Assembly (NCBI GenBank): GCA_025359265.1
Contig: JANYHB010000027.1
Coordinates: 1-64,000 of the forward strand
Origin: Hyphomicrobiales bacterium
GTDB taxonomy: Bacteria; Pseudomonadota; Alphaproteobacteria; Rhizobiales; Aestuariivirgaceae
Direction: 5' to 3'
DNA length: 64,000 nucleotides
Part shown: positions 51,856 through 62,518 of the stretch, piece by piece
Numbering within the stretch: position 1 is the first letter of the stretch
Layout: each line of letters starts with the position of its first letter
Position numbers and translations under genes: made by a program
The notes under the pieces: model-generated
The model's input: the letters and a program-made list of their open reading frames with translations, nothing else
What the model was told of the DNA's origin: nothing
Databases searched by the model: none

Positions 51856-53874
51856 TTATTGCAATAACCGCGGAATCTTCTCGTTGAACTCTTTTACAAA
51901 CACCTGCTTCTTGCCTTCAAACGCCTCGATCTTGCCCCACACAATCCATTGCGTTTTCGTACACGTAAGGCGGCCATACGTCTCGGTACGGGTTTCCCAT
52001 TTGCCGCGCTTGCGGCCGTCGGTCCAATGGGTTTCCATTTTCGCTGATAATGGATTGTCCGGAAGAACAGAATAATTCTCGCGGCCCGCACACCAAATCG
52101 TCAGCCCTAATTCCTTGATCGTCTGCGTGCCGAAATCGTCGATGATTTCCAGCCGGGTTTCGCCGGTCTTAGGGTCAACCGTCATCTCACGTTTGTTATT
52201 GGGGGGTTTAACCAGTTTGAGATCAACCGGCTTGGCAGCCTCAGCTTCGTTAAAGGCCACCAACTGCCCGGCCGCATATTTCTTGCGTATGGGCATGTGC
52301 AATTCAGAGCCGCCTGCATAAACTGTAAGCTTCACATTTTCAGGCGCTGGCCACATCATGGGAAAATAGGATGTGGAAATCGCCACGCGCAGCTTGTGGC
52401 CGTGCGGCAGTTTGTAAGCCACATCATCCAGTTTGATCTTTACGCGGTAACGCTTGCCCGGCTCCAGCGGCATTGGCTCGCTGCGTGACTCGCGCTGCGT
52501 CAAATTTTGCAAATGGTAACTAATGCGGCTCACCTCACCTGTGGGCCACACATCATTGAGACGCACAGCTATATGCGCCACGGGCTTATTCACACTGAAG
52601 TCAAGCTCAACCAACGGCTGGCCAACAATTTCCATATCCTCGGTCGTCGCAGGGCTTTCGAAGGTGAGGGATTGGCTATCATCTTTGGCTTGGTCACCGG
52701 CAAATTCCGGCCCACACCAGATGATGCAATACTCTCCGCCATCAAAGCCGGTGGTCTGCTTTGATGAAATCTCCAAGGCTTTCTCATCACCCCTTCCACC
52801 AGCAATGCCTTTGTCGGTCAGAAACCATTTCTTGGTTTCGATATTGCCAAAGCCCCAATAGCTTTCGCCAATCCAGCGCCCCTTGATTTCCGAAGGAAAT
52901 GAACCGGGCCGCCAAGGCTCCATCACATAGACGCGGTAATCCGGCTCATTCGTCACCTTGGTGTCAATGTTCTTCAAATAGAAATCCCACCAGCGCAGCA
53001 TCTCTTGCAGAAAACCAATTTTCGGATCAGGCACGGCAAAATGTGGATATTTATGCGCCCATGGCCCAATGATGGCTTTGCGCGGACAACGCAGCCCCTT
53101 CATCAAACGCGGTACGGCGTTGGAATAAGCATCATTCCATCCACCCACAACCAGCGTGGCCGCAGTGATGGCACCGAAATTCTCGCACACCGAACCGTGC
53201 TTCCAATAGTCATCACGGTGCGGATGTTGCAGCCAAGGGATGATGAGGAATGGCTCTTTCTTTAGCCGCTGCAACCACATCTTCTTCCATCCAGGGCCAA
53301 CAATTTTCGGATCAGGCGGGCGTGATGAATAACACAACATGGTAGCCGCCCAACCCATGTTCTCGTTCAACAAAGTGCCGCCCTTGTAATGAATATCATC
53401 TTCATAGCGATCATCGGTTGAACAAATCGTCACGATGGCTTTGAGGGCAGGCGGTTGGCGTGCCGCCACTTGCAACGCGTTAAATCCGCCCCATGAAATG
53501 CCGAACATGCCAACTTTGCCGTCACACCATTTTTGTTTGGCAAGCCACGCAATCACTTCCAGCGCGTCATCTTGCTCTTGCCTGGTATATTCATCCAGCA
53601 TAATGCCTTCGCTGTCGCCGGAGCCTCGCATATCAACGCGGATTGACGCATAGCCATGGCCAGCGAGGTAAGGATGTGTCAACGCATCGCGCACATGCGT
53701 GCCGTCAGTCTTACGATAGGGGAGATATTCAAGAAGCGCTGGAACGGGTTTTTTCTCAGCGTCAGTGGGCAGCCACAGGCGTGCCGCCAGTTTGGTACCG
53801 TCTGCGAGCGGGATCCACAGGTTCTGGATTTCTTTGGTTTTGCGGGGAAATTTGCTAATCGTTTTGGTGGACAT
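51856..53874 (-). CDS. CocE/NonD family hydrolase (X-Pro dipeptidyl-peptidase-like)
   Basis: VDMRGSGDSEG, GMFGISWGGFNALQVAARQPPALKAIV. Confidence 0.93.
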   Translation of the reverse strand: MSTKTISKFPRKTKEIQNLWIPLADGTKLAARLWLPTDAEKKPVPALLEYLPYRKTDGTHVRDALTHPYLAGHGYASIRVDMRGSGDSEGIMLDEYTRQEQDDALEVIAWLAKQKWCDGKVGMFGISWGGFNALQVAARQPPALKAIVTICSTDDRYEDDIHYKGGTLLNENMGWAATMLCYSSRPPDPKIVGPGWKKMWLQRLKKEPFLIIPWLQHPHRDDYWKHGSVCENFGAITAATLVVGGWNDAYSNAVPRLMKGLRCPRKAIIGPWAHKYPHFAVPDPKIGFLQEMLRWWDFYLKNIDTKVTNEPDYRVYVMEPWRPGSFPSEIKGRWIGESYWGFGNIETKKWFLTDKGIAGGRGDEKALEISSKQTTGFDGGEYCIIWCGPEFAGDQAKDDSQSLTFESPATTEDMEIVGQPLVELDFSVNKPVAHIAVRLNDVWPTGEVSRISYHLQNLTQRESRSEPMPLEPGKRYRVKIKLDDVAYKLPHGHKLRVAISTSYFPMMWPAPENVKLTVYAGGSELHMPIRKKYAAGQLVAFNEAEAAKPVDLKLVKPPNNKREMTVDPKTGETRLEIIDDFGTQTIKELGLTIWCAGRENYSVLPDNPLSAKMETHWTDGRKRGKWETRTETYGRLTCTKTQWIVWGKIEAFEGKKQVFVKEFNEKIPRLLQ

Positions 53875-54131
53875 GGCGATTGATTAGATGAGTTTGCCTT
53901 GGAAATGAAGCGTCTGAACTGTGAATTATCAACAGGCGCTATTCCGGCTTGCCGCCCACTTGCTAAAGCTCTGCCAGGCGAAGCCCGCGCTGGCGCAACA
54001 GATCCTGCTCTAATGCATGCAGTTGTTGCGAAAATCCAAAAAAAGGTATGGGCATGGATTTCCTCTGCCAATTCGCCTTCCAACAAAAGGGAATTTGGCA
54101 AAAGCGTCAAGCGCTATCAGGCTGCGCCTTT

Positions 54132-55013
54132 TTATGAGAAGTGGCTGATGGCTTGCGCGATGGCTTTGAAACTTGCTGCGGCTTCCGTGCTTAACTTGCG
54201 CGCCCGCAAAAAGGCATGCACCAAATTGGGCTCTTCGCGCACTTCGGCCTTCACGCCAGCTGTACTCAGCTTTGCGGCGTATTCATGGGCATCATCATGC
54301 AGCGGATCATGGGCACAAGCCACGAGGAATGCGGGCGGCAAACCATGATAATTCGTCTCCACCAAAGGCTGCGCAAACTTGTTGCCTATGCCGCCATAAG
54401 TGTCACGATAGTAGATCGTGTCTTGTGTTGAAAGCCCGGGTGCTAGGGCTTGCGTAACGTAAGATCCTTTGCTGACGTCGCCGCCAAGGCCGGGATAGAT
54501 CAATACTTGGCCTTTGATTTGTGTCATGCCTGAATCTCTTGCCTTGAGGCAAAGCGCGGCCGCCAGATTGCCGCCCGCGCTATCGCCCGCCACCACACAA
54601 GGGCCAAGCGATTGCAACACCGCCCAACACTGATTGAAGGCAGCGGGGAACGGATATTCAGGCACCAAAGCATATTCCACTGCCGTCACCTCCACCTGCG
54701 CCAGATCAGCCAGATCAGCGCAAATGGCATCATGGCTCTCAATCCCACCAACAACAAAGCCGCCGCCATGCAGGTAAAGCAATTTGGCTCTCGCTTGTTG
54801 TGGTGTGTAGCGACGGCATTTCACCACGCCAACATTAAAATCAAGAATGGCAACATTGATGGGGCGTCGGCCTGCAAAGTGCTGGCAATATCGATCATAA
54901 AACGCCCGTTGCTCGTCCAGCGTAAAATTCACTGCATTGTCAGGATAAAGCCTCTCGCCTTCTTCCAGAAAGGCAATAATGCCAGCGTCTGTAAGTTGCG
55001 GATATTTGCTCAC
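54132..55013 (-). CDS. Alpha/beta hydrolase (HSL-like esterase)
   Basis: LYLHGGGFVVGGIESHDAI, CVVAGDSAGGNLAAALCL. Confidence 0.92.
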   Translation of the reverse strand: MSKYPQLTDAGIIAFLEEGERLYPDNAVNFTLDEQRAFYDRYCQHFAGRRPINVAILDFNVGVVKCRRYTPQQARAKLLYLHGGGFVVGGIESHDAICADLADLAQVEVTAVEYALVPEYPFPAAFNQCWAVLQSLGPCVVAGDSAGGNLAAALCLKARDSGMTQIKGQVLIYPGLGGDVSKGSYVTQALAPGLSTQDTIYYRDTYGGIGNKFAQPLVETNYHGLPPAFLVACAHDPLHDDAHEYAAKLSTAGVKAEVREEPNLVHAFLRARKLSTEAAASFKAIAQAISHFS

Positions 55014-55672
55014 GCTGTCATTAACGCAGCATTGCGCAGCGCTTTCACATTGGCCGCATGGTCGCCCTTGAATATCGAACTGCCTGCCACCAGCACATTT
55101 GCCCCGGCGCGAACCGCTGCACCTGCTGTTGAAACGTCGATCCCGCCATCCACTTCAATATCGATATTACGCCCGCCCGCCAAGGCTTTAGCCTGGGAGA
55201 TTTTAGACAGCATGGGCCCGATAAATCGCTGCCCGCCAAAGCCCGGATTCACCGTCATCACCAAGATAAGGTCAAGCCGATCAATCACAGGTTCAATCGC
55301 TGAAACTGGCGTGGCCGGATTGATCGCCACTCCCGCCCGCTTGCCCAACGCCTTAATGGCTTGCAACGAACGATCCAAATGCGGCCCCGCCTCAGCATGG
55401 ACGGTGATACAATCCGCCCCCGCGCCTGCAAACTGCGCCAGATATGGATCTGCTGGAGAGATCATCAAATGCGTGTCAAACGGCACATGGGTGAGTGGCC
55501 GCAGCGCTTGCATGATCGGCGCGCCAAATGAGATGTTAGGCACAAAATGCCCATCCATCACATCCACATGCACCCAGTCAGCTCCCGCCGTGAGAACCGA
55601 CAAAACCTCATCGCCAAGTTTCGAAAAATCTGCAGCGAGAATGGATGGAGCAATGATAAGAGGGCGGGTCAT
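55010..55672 (-). CDS. rpe: Ribulose-phosphate 3-epimerase
   Basis: IIAPSILAADFSKLGDEV, WVHVDVMDGHFVPNISFGAPI. Confidence 0.97.
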   Translation of the reverse strand: MTRPLIIAPSILAADFSKLGDEVLSVLTAGADWVHVDVMDGHFVPNISFGAPIMQALRPLTHVPFDTHLMISPADPYLAQFAGAGADCITVHAEAGPHLDRSLQAIKALGKRAGVAINPATPVSAIEPVIDRLDLILVMTVNPGFGGQRFIGPMLSKISQAKALAGGRNIDIEVDGGIDVSTAGAAVRAGANVLVAGSSIFKGDHAANVKALRNAALMTA

Positions 55673-55730
55673 GGCCCTTCATAGTTGAGGGCGGAGGCAA
55701 AAACAAATGTCTTGTCCATGACATTTTAAT

Positions 55731-55855
55731 CTTCTCCCCTTGCGGGAGAAGGTGGCGCGCAGCGCCGGATGAGGGGTCGCTCCGACGAAAAACTTTTGGT
55801 TCGGAGCGACCCCTCACCCGCCCTGTCGGGTACCCTCTCCCGCAAGGGGAGAGGG
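55731..55855. repeat. Palindromic MITE-like intergenic repeat, copy 1
   Basis: CTTCTCCCCTTGCGGGAGAAGGTGG ... ACCCTCTCCCGCAAGGGGAGAGGGG terminal inverted repeats; internal GAGGGGTCGCTCCGA / TCGGAGCGACCCCTC stem. Confidence 0.92.
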
Positions 55856-55871
55856 GCAATGTTGGCAGGGC

Positions 55872-56888
55872 TTAAATCAAGCTGGCGAAATGCACGGCCG
55901 TGTCGCTCATCCGGTTTGAGAAGCCCCATTCATTATCGTACCAAGACAGGATGGAAACGAAGTTGCCGTCCATCACCTTGGTTTGATCCAGATGGAAAAT
56001 CGATGAATGCGGATCGTGATTGAAGTCGGAAGAAACATTGGGTTGCGTGGTGAAAGTGAGGATGCCCTTCAGGGCGCCACTGGCGGCGGCTGCCTTGATG
56101 GCATTGTTGATTTCTTCCACCGTGGTGGCGCGCTTGGCGATGAACTTCAAATCCACCACTGAAACATTCGGTGTTGGCACGCGGATGGAAATACCATCAA
56201 GCTTGCCCTTAAGTTCGGGCATCACCAGGCCAACCGCCTTTGCAGCGCCGGTTGACGTTGGGATCATGCTCAAGGCCGCAGCCCGCGCGCGGTAGAGATC
56301 CTTGTGCATGGTATCAAGGGTTGGCTGGTCACCCGTGTAAGAGTGGATGGTGGTCATCATGCCTTTTTCAACGCCAATCGCATCGTGCAAAACCTTCACA
56401 ACCGGAACGAGGCAATTGGTGGTGCAAGACGCATTCGAAATCACCATGTCGTCCTTGGTGAGGGACAGATGGTTCACACCATAAACAATCGTCTTGTCGG
56501 CACCATCGGCAGGCGCTGAAACGATCACGCGCTTGGCACCCGCAGTGAGATGGGCCGAGGCTTTGTCTTTCGAGGTGAAAATGCCGGTGCATTCCATGGC
56601 AATATCAACGCCCATTTCCTTCCAAGGCAGTTGCGACGGGTCTTTTACCGCTGTCACTTTGAATTTTTCTGAGCCAACATTGATCATGTCTCCTTCCACG
56701 CGCACTTCATGCGGGAAGCGGCCATGCACGGAGTCAAACCGCAGTAGATGCGCGTTGGTTTCCACCGGGCCCAAATCATTCACAGCAACAACTTCAATAT
56801 CTTGACGGCCAGATTCATGGATGGCGCGCAAGATATTGCGCCCGATGCGGCCGAAGCCATTGATTGCGACGCGAACTTTTTTGGCCAT
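55872..56888 (-). CDS. gap: Glyceraldehyde-3-phosphate dehydrogenase, type I
   Basis: [36 protein letters not shown]. Confidence 0.97.
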   Translation of the reverse strand: MAKKVRVAINGFGRIGRNILRAIHESGRQDIEVVAVNDLGPVETNAHLLRFDSVHGRFPHEVRVEGDMINVGSEKFKVTAVKDPSQLPWKEMGVDIAMECTGIFTSKDKASAHLTAGAKRVIVSAPADGADKTIVYGVNHLSLTKDDMVISNASCTTNCLVPVVKVLHDAIGVEKGMMTTIHSYTGDQPTLDTMHKDLYRARAAALSMIPTSTGAAKAVGLVMPELKGKLDGISIRVPTPNVSVVDLKFIAKRATTVEEINNAIKAAAASGALKGILTFTTQPNVSSDFNHDPHSSIFHLDQTKVMDGNFVSILSWYDNEWGFSNRMSDTAVHFASLI

Positions 56889-56976
56889 GGGGCACTCCTG
56901 TTAAGGTCTGGGTTTGGCGGGCTTATAGCGCAGATTTATAACCCGCCAAGCACAATTTGAGGGGCGTACATCATTT

Positions 56977-58878
56977 TTATATTCTGCCGCGCTCAGCCAG
57001 TAACCTGACCACAGCCTCAGCAGCTTCTTCCGACGATGAAACCGCGGTATCCACGCGCAGTTCCGGTGCATCCGGCTTTTCATAGGGCGAGGAAATGCCG
57101 GTGAAGTTCTTCAGTTCTCCTCGCCGCGCTTTGGCGTAGAGGCCTTTCACGTCGCGCTTTTCGGCCTCAACCAAAGATGTATCCACGAAAATCTCCATGA
57201 ACTCGCCTTCGCCCATCAGTTCGCGCGCCATTTGACGCTCAGCCTTGAAGGGGGAGATGAACGAGACCAGGGTGATCATCCCGGCATCCGTCATCAGCTT
57301 GGCCACTTCGCCCACGCGGCGAATGTTTTCCACGCGGTCTTGATCGGTGAAACCCAGATCGCGGTTAAGGCCGTGGCGCACATTGTCGCCATCCAAAAGA
57401 TAAGTGAGTTGCCCGCGTGCGTGCAATTTCTTTTCCACCAGATTGGCGATGGTGGATTTGCCAGCGCCTGAAAGGCCGGTGAACCACAGCACTGTTGGCT
57501 TTTGCCGCAACAATACGGCACGGGCATTCTTGTTAACATCCATCGCCTGCCAGTGAATGTTGGCCGCGCGGCGCAAGGCAAAATTGATTAAGCCAAATCC
57601 AACCGTGTTGTTGGAGAAACGGTCAATGATGATGAAGCTGCCCAAGGTTTTGTTCGCCGTGTAGGGCTCAAATGCCAGCGGGCCTTGCAGTTCCAAATTG
57701 CATAAGCCAATTTCATTGAGCGCCAAAGTTTCAGCTGCCTGGTGTTCCAGCGTGTTGACATTCACTTTGTATTTCAATTTATCCAAAGTGCCGGGCAACA
57801 TTTTAGTGGCGGATTTGATGAGATAGGCGCGGCCCGGCAGCATGGGCTCATCACCCATCCACAAAACCTGCACTTCAAATTGATCAGAAACTTCAACAGC
57901 AGATTGCGCCGCGCAAATCACATCGCCACGGCTGGCATCAACCTCATCAGCCAGTGTGAGTGTGATGGCCTGTTCGGCTTGCGCTTCCGAAAGGTCACCA
58001 TCCTGCGTAACAATGCGCGTCACTGTGCTTTGCTTGCCCGATGGCAGAACTTTCACCTTGTCGCCCGTCTTCACGCTGCCCGAAGCAATGGTTCCGGCAA
58101 AGCCACGGAAGTTTTGATCGGGCCTGTTCACCCATTGCACAGGCAAGCGGAAGGGTTTTAGCTTCGCATCGTCCCCAACTGGCACCGTTTCGAGATGGCC
58201 CATCAAGGTTGGCCCCTGATACCACTGCATTCGCGATGAGCGCTCAATCATATTGTCGCCCATCAAAGCTGATACCGGGATTATTTTGATTTCAGACGTA
58301 ACACCAAGATCAGCAGCAAACTTGCGGTAATCGGCTTCGATCCGCTCAAACACCTCGCGTGAGAAGCCCACCAAGTCCATCTTATTGATGCACAACACCA
58401 GATGACGAATGCCCAGCAGCTTGCAGATGAAACTATGGCGCCGCGTCTGCGTGAGAACGCCTTTGCGCGCATCAATCAGAATAATGGCAAGCTCGGCAGT
58501 TGATGCGCCGGTGGCCATGTTGCGTGTATATTGTTCATGCCCCGGCGTATCCGCCACGATAAACTTGCGCCGGGCCGTGGTGAAAGCGCGGTAGGCGACG
58601 TCGATGGTAATACCCTGTTCGCGCTCTGCCGAAAGCCCATCCACCAGCAAGGCGAAATCCAAATTGCCGCCTTGTGTGCCAAGCTTTTTTGAATCCGCCT
58701 CCAGTGCGGCTAGCTGATCCTCAAACAACATCTTGGATTCGTAAAGCAGGCGACCAATGAGTGTGCTCTTACCATCGTCAACCGAACCGCAAGTGATGAA
58801 ACGCAATAAATCCTTATTTTCTTGTTCTGCAAGATAAGCGTCAACATTGCCGCCCTTGAACTCAACAAAGCGGGTCAT
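56977..58878 (-). CDS. cysNC: Bifunctional sulfate adenylyltransferase subunit 1 / adenylylsulfate kinase
   Basis: [27 protein letters not shown] GTPase; C-terminal [29 protein letters not shown] kinase. Confidence 0.95.
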   Translation of the reverse strand: MTRFVEFKGGNVDAYLAEQENKDLLRFITCGSVDDGKSTLIGRLLYESKMLFEDQLAALEADSKKLGTQGGNLDFALLVDGLSAEREQGITIDVAYRAFTTARRKFIVADTPGHEQYTRNMATGASTAELAIILIDARKGVLTQTRRHSFICKLLGIRHLVLCINKMDLVGFSREVFERIEADYRKFAADLGVTSEIKIIPVSALMGDNMIERSSRMQWYQGPTLMGHLETVPVGDDAKLKPFRLPVQWVNRPDQNFRGFAGTIASGSVKTGDKVKVLPSGKQSTVTRIVTQDGDLSEAQAEQAITLTLADEVDASRGDVICAAQSAVEVSDQFEVQVLWMGDEPMLPGRAYLIKSATKMLPGTLDKLKYKVNVNTLEHQAAETLALNEIGLCNLELQGPLAFEPYTANKTLGSFIIIDRFSNNTVGFGLINFALRRAANIHWQAMDVNKNARAVLLRQKPTVLWFTGLSGAGKSTIANLVEKKLHARGQLTYLLDGDNVRHGLNRDLGFTDQDRVENIRRVGEVAKLMTDAGMITLVSFISPFKAERQMARELMGEGEFMEIFVDTSLVEAEKRDVKGLYAKARRGELKNFTGISSPYEKPDAPELRVDTAVSSSEEAAEAVVRLLAERGRI

Positions 58879-58900
58879 ATGTAAGCTCCAAATCTAAATT

Positions 58901-59051
58901 CCTTCTCCCCTTGCGGGAGAAGGTGGCTTGCGCCGCCGTCGGCGCAAGATGGATGAGGGGTATGGTTCAACACGCGCAGTGCTAGCATGGAAGGATCGGA
59001 GCGACCCCTCATCCGGCACTTCGCGCCACCTTCTCCCGCAAGGGGAGAAGG
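58901..59051. repeat. Palindromic MITE-like intergenic repeat, copy 2 (between cysD and cysNC)
   Basis: Perfect 26 bp terminal inverted repeats CCTTCTCCCCTTGCGGGAGAAGGTGG / CCACCTTCTCCCGCAAGGGGAGAAGG. Confidence 0.93.
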
Positions 59052-59068
59052 ACGATGAATGAAATCCA

Positions 59069-60181
59069 TCAGAAATACCCTTCCTGCTTCTTTTTCTCCA
59101 TCGATTGGGAAGCATCCTTGTCAATCACGCGGCCTTGGCGTTCAGATGACGTGGCCACCAGCATTTCTTCAATGATGTCATTGAGTGAAGTTGCTTCTGA
59201 TTCAATGGCCCCGGTTAAAGGATAGCAGCCCAGCGTGCGAAAGCGGATTTTCTTCATCTGGGGCTTTTCACCCGCGTGAAGCCTCATGCGGTTATCATCC
59301 ACCATGATGAGCTGCCCATCGCGCTCAACAACCGGGCGCTCGGCCGCAAAATACAAAGGCACAATTGGAATATTCTCGCGCGCAATATATTGCCAGATGT
59401 CCAGCTCCGTCCAATTTGACAGCGGAAACACGCGAATGCTTTCGCCCTTGTTCTTGCGCGCGTTGTAGAGGTTCCACAATTCCGGCCTTTGATTCTTCGG
59501 GTCCCAACGGTGCTTGGTGTCGCGGAAAGAAAAGATGCGCTCTTTGGCACGGGATTTTTCTTCATCGCGCCGTGCCCCACCAAAAGCTGCATCAAAACCG
59601 TGATTGTCCAGCGCTTGCTTTAGACCATCGGTCTTCATCACTTGCGTGTGCAGCGCCGAGCCATGATCAAACGGGTTGATATTTTTAGCCACACCTTCGG
59701 GGTTAATGTGCACAATCAGCTCCAGCCCCAGCCGCCGTGCCGTTTCATCGCGCATCGCAATCATCTCACGGAATTTCCAACGTGTATCCACATGCAAAAG
59801 CGGGAAGGGCGGCTTGGCCGGATAAAACGCTTTCATGGCCAGATGCAACATCACGGCAGAATCTTTGCCGATGGAATAAAGCATCACCGGCTTTTCACAT
59901 TCGGCGGCCACTTCGCGGATAATGTGGATAGATTCGGCTTCCAGCTTTTGCAGATGGGTGAGGCGGTCGTTTGCGATCATTGGTTTTGCCTTTGGTTTTT
60001 GCGCCGCCATCCAGCCGCGCACTTTGTCCATGGTTCTGGCCGAAGGGCTGCGGCCCTCGCGTAAATCAAACACAAAATTGGGATCAGCGAGAGCGTTTTT
60101 GCCCAAAGCGCTAGGATCTATGCCTGAATTGGCCAAAAATTGTTCAATTTCGCTCAGAAAAATGCTGGAAGTATCACGCAT
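59069..60181 (-). CDS. cysD: Sulfate adenylyltransferase subunit 2 with N-terminal HTH-like extension
   Basis: Canonical CysD from [42 protein letters not shown]; preceded in frame by [58 protein letters not shown]. Confidence 0.9.
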   Translation of the reverse strand: MRDTSSIFLSEIEQFLANSGIDPSALGKNALADPNFVFDLREGRSPSARTMDKVRGWMAAQKPKAKPMIANDRLTHLQKLEAESIHIIREVAAECEKPVMLYSIGKDSAVMLHLAMKAFYPAKPPFPLLHVDTRWKFREMIAMRDETARRLGLELIVHINPEGVAKNINPFDHGSALHTQVMKTDGLKQALDNHGFDAAFGGARRDEEKSRAKERIFSFRDTKHRWDPKNQRPELWNLYNARKNKGESIRVFPLSNWTELDIWQYIARENIPIVPLYFAAERPVVERDGQLIMVDDNRMRLHAGEKPQMKKIRFRTLGCYPLTGAIESEATSLNDIIEEMLVATSSERQGRVIDKDASQSMEKKKQEGYF

Positions 60182-60182
60182 A

Positions 60183-60207
60183 ATAGGAAATTTCCTATCA
60201 TATGATA
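60183..60207. promoter_or_regulatory. Overlapping perfect palindromes adjacent to cysD start
   Basis: ATAGGAAATTTCCTAT (60183-60198) and TATCATATGATA (60196-60207). Confidence 0.6.
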
Positions 60208-60304
60208 ATTTGAATGTCAAAATCCTATTTGAAATCTCGGTGATATTTAAGATGAGGCCAAATCCAATTCCGGCTAAATGCGGCGCAACAGGAGTTTTCA
60301 TCCG

Positions 60305-61336
60305 ATGAATCGTTGCGTTCTCGCCCTATTTGCCTCTGCCGCATTCGCCACCGCTGGCATGGCGCAAGTGAAGATGGATGGCACCTTTACGGCTGCCAAG
60401 GCCTGTGAAGCGGTGGTGTCGATCAAGAAAGGCACCAATCCAGACAAGGCCGCAATTAATGCTGGCAAGGCCTATCATCTGTTGGGCAAGAATAAAGATG
60501 ATGCCACGCATTATTGGATTGAAGTGCCGGACGCGCAACCAAAACAGCGCTGGGTGGCGGTGGATTGCGGATCAACTGATGGACATGCAGCGATCACCGC
60601 GCCAGCCCCAGCCCCCAAACAAGGCAACGTCGCCGTCAACACACCACAAGGCACCGTAAAACCCAAACCTCAATCTCGCGGTTTTGGCGGCGGCGTGCCT
60701 TACTACGCTTTCGCTTTGTCGTGGGAGCCAACTTTCTGTGAAGCCATGCGCGATAAAGCTGAGTGCAGGGCCGAATCGCCATCTTCCTGGGAAGCGTCAC
60801 ACTTCACATTGCACGGCCTGTGGCCACAACCGCGCCGCAATCAATTCTGTGGTGTTGATCCCAAATTATCGGCCCTTGATGACCAACATCAATGGGACGC
60901 TTTGCCCGAACCGGAATTAAGCCCACAAACTCGCGCTGCCCTCAACATCGCCATGCCCGGCACCCTCTCCAACCTGCAACGCCATGAATGGATCAAACAT
61001 GGCACCTGTTATCCTTCAGGCAACGCCGAACAATACTTCAAAGATGAAATCCGTTTGGAAAATGAAGTGAACGCCTCCGCCGTCCAGCAGCTTTTCGCGC
61101 TCAACATTGGCCGGAACATTTCCGCGCCAGAAATTCGTGCTGCCTTCGACCAATCATTCGGCAAAGGCGCTGGCGATCATGTTCAGGTGGAGTGTGACCG
61201 CAATGGCCGTCTGTCGGGCTTCACAATGAACTTGCGAGGCGACATTCCGGCAGGCACAGATTTGAAAACCTTGCTGGCCGCCGGTGATCCAGCGCAAAAT
61301 AAATGTGATGGCGGAATGGTGGATCCGGTCAGATAA
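60305..61336 (+). CDS. Secreted ribonuclease T2 family protein
   Basis: [21 protein letters not shown] signal peptide; [20 protein letters not shown] (CAS1), [11 protein letters not shown] (CAS2). Confidence 0.92.
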   Translation: MNRCVLALFASAAFATAGMAQVKMDGTFTAAKACEAVVSIKKGTNPDKAAINAGKAYHLLGKNKDDATHYWIEVPDAQPKQRWVAVDCGSTDGHAAITAPAPAPKQGNVAVNTPQGTVKPKPQSRGFGGGVPYYAFALSWEPTFCEAMRDKAECRAESPSSWEASHFTLHGLWPQPRRNQFCGVDPKLSALDDQHQWDALPEPELSPQTRAALNIAMPGTLSNLQRHEWIKHGTCYPSGNAEQYFKDEIRLENEVNASAVQQLFALNIGRNISAPEIRAAFDQSFGKGAGDHVQVECDRNGRLSGFTMNLRGDIPAGTDLKTLLAAGDPAQNKCDGGMVDPVR

Positions 61337-62504
61337 TCTCTGCTGCCAGTTCCGCAATGCGCCGAGCCGCTTCGGCAATCTCAGCTTCATCCACAGACAG
61401 GGCCACGCGCAAATGGCCCGCGGCTGATAAACCAAAGCTTTCGCCCGGCATAGTCACAACGTTTTTCTCTCGCAGTAAGCGCAGGGAGAAGGCTTCACCA
61501 GAAAGCCCCGTCTTGCGCACATCCACCATAACAAACATGCCGCCTTCGGGCATGCGCGCCGTCACCTTGTTGCTGCCGCGCAAGCCTTTCAACAAAGCTT
61601 TCGCACGCGCAACATACAGTCTTTGCATCTCTCGGGTTTCTGCGAATTCGTGCGTCAGCGCATAGGCAGTCGCATCCTGCAGAAACTGTGGTGAACCAAA
61701 CAACAGGGTTTCTGAAACTGAAATCACCTTTTCGCAATAGGCCGCAGAAGCCGCAATCCACCCCGCCCGAAAGCCGGGCAGCGCGTGAGATTTTGAAATC
61801 GAAGAGCAAACAATCACTCTCTCTTCCAGTGCCTTGTCAAAAAACGGCGAATAGAATTTCTCGTCGCCATGAATCAAAGTGGCATAAACTTCGTCAGACA
61901 CAATCCACAAATCATGTTTCACCGCCAATGCCGAAATGTCTCTAATCTCAGCCTCGGTAAACACGGCACCGGTGGGATTGCTCGGCGAGTTCAACAATAT
62001 GGCCCGGGTGCGCGGCGTGATGGCGTGTTCGATGCGGGCAACATCCGGATGAAAGCCACGATCTGCATCCAACCTCACCGAAACCGGAATGCCGCCGGGT
62101 GCGGAAATCACGGCTTCGTAAGTAGCATAGTAGGGATCAAGCAATATCACCTCATCATCCGGTTCGATGATGGATAAAAACGCCACCGCCAAAGCCGTTT
62201 GCGTGCCCGGCAAAAACAGAAATTGATCGGGCGCAATCGCGCGCCCCGTTTGCTTCGTATAGTGTTTCGAAAGCGCATCAAGCAAGGGCGCTTCGCCATT
62301 GCCACCGGAATAACGTGTGCGTCCGGCTTGCATTTTCTTGGCGGCAACCTCCAGAATGGCAGGAGCAGGTGGCAAATCCGGCTCACCAATGGAAAGAAAA
62401 ATCAATTTCTCGCCAGCATCGCGCCGTTGTTTGCCCTCAAAATGCACCGCCCATTTATTGGCGGCCAAATTCGCAACGCGGTCTGTTATTTTTGCAAAAC
62501 GCAT
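61329..62504 (-). CDS. Class I/II PLP-dependent aminotransferase
   Basis: FLSIGEPDLPPAPAI, LLNSPSNPTGAVFTEAEI, CSSISKSHALPGFRAGW. Confidence 0.93.
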   Translation of the reverse strand: MRFAKITDRVANLAANKWAVHFEGKQRRDAGEKLIFLSIGEPDLPPAPAILEVAAKKMQAGRTRYSGGNGEAPLLDALSKHYTKQTGRAIAPDQFLFLPGTQTALAVAFLSIIEPDDEVILLDPYYATYEAVISAPGGIPVSVRLDADRGFHPDVARIEHAITPRTRAILLNSPSNPTGAVFTEAEIRDISALAVKHDLWIVSDEVYATLIHGDEKFYSPFFDKALEERVIVCSSISKSHALPGFRAGWIAASAAYCEKVISVSETLLFGSPQFLQDATAYALTHEFAETREMQRLYVARAKALLKGLRGSNKVTARMPEGGMFVMVDVRKTGLSGEAFSLRLLREKNVVTMPGESFGLSAAGHLRVALSVDEAEIAEAARRIAELAAEII

Positions 62505-62518
62505 GATCACTCTTTAAA

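Noticed and set aside
54612-55688. 358-aa plus-strand ORF antisense to alpha/beta hydrolase and rpe
   Set aside because: Antisense artefact over two recognised genes.
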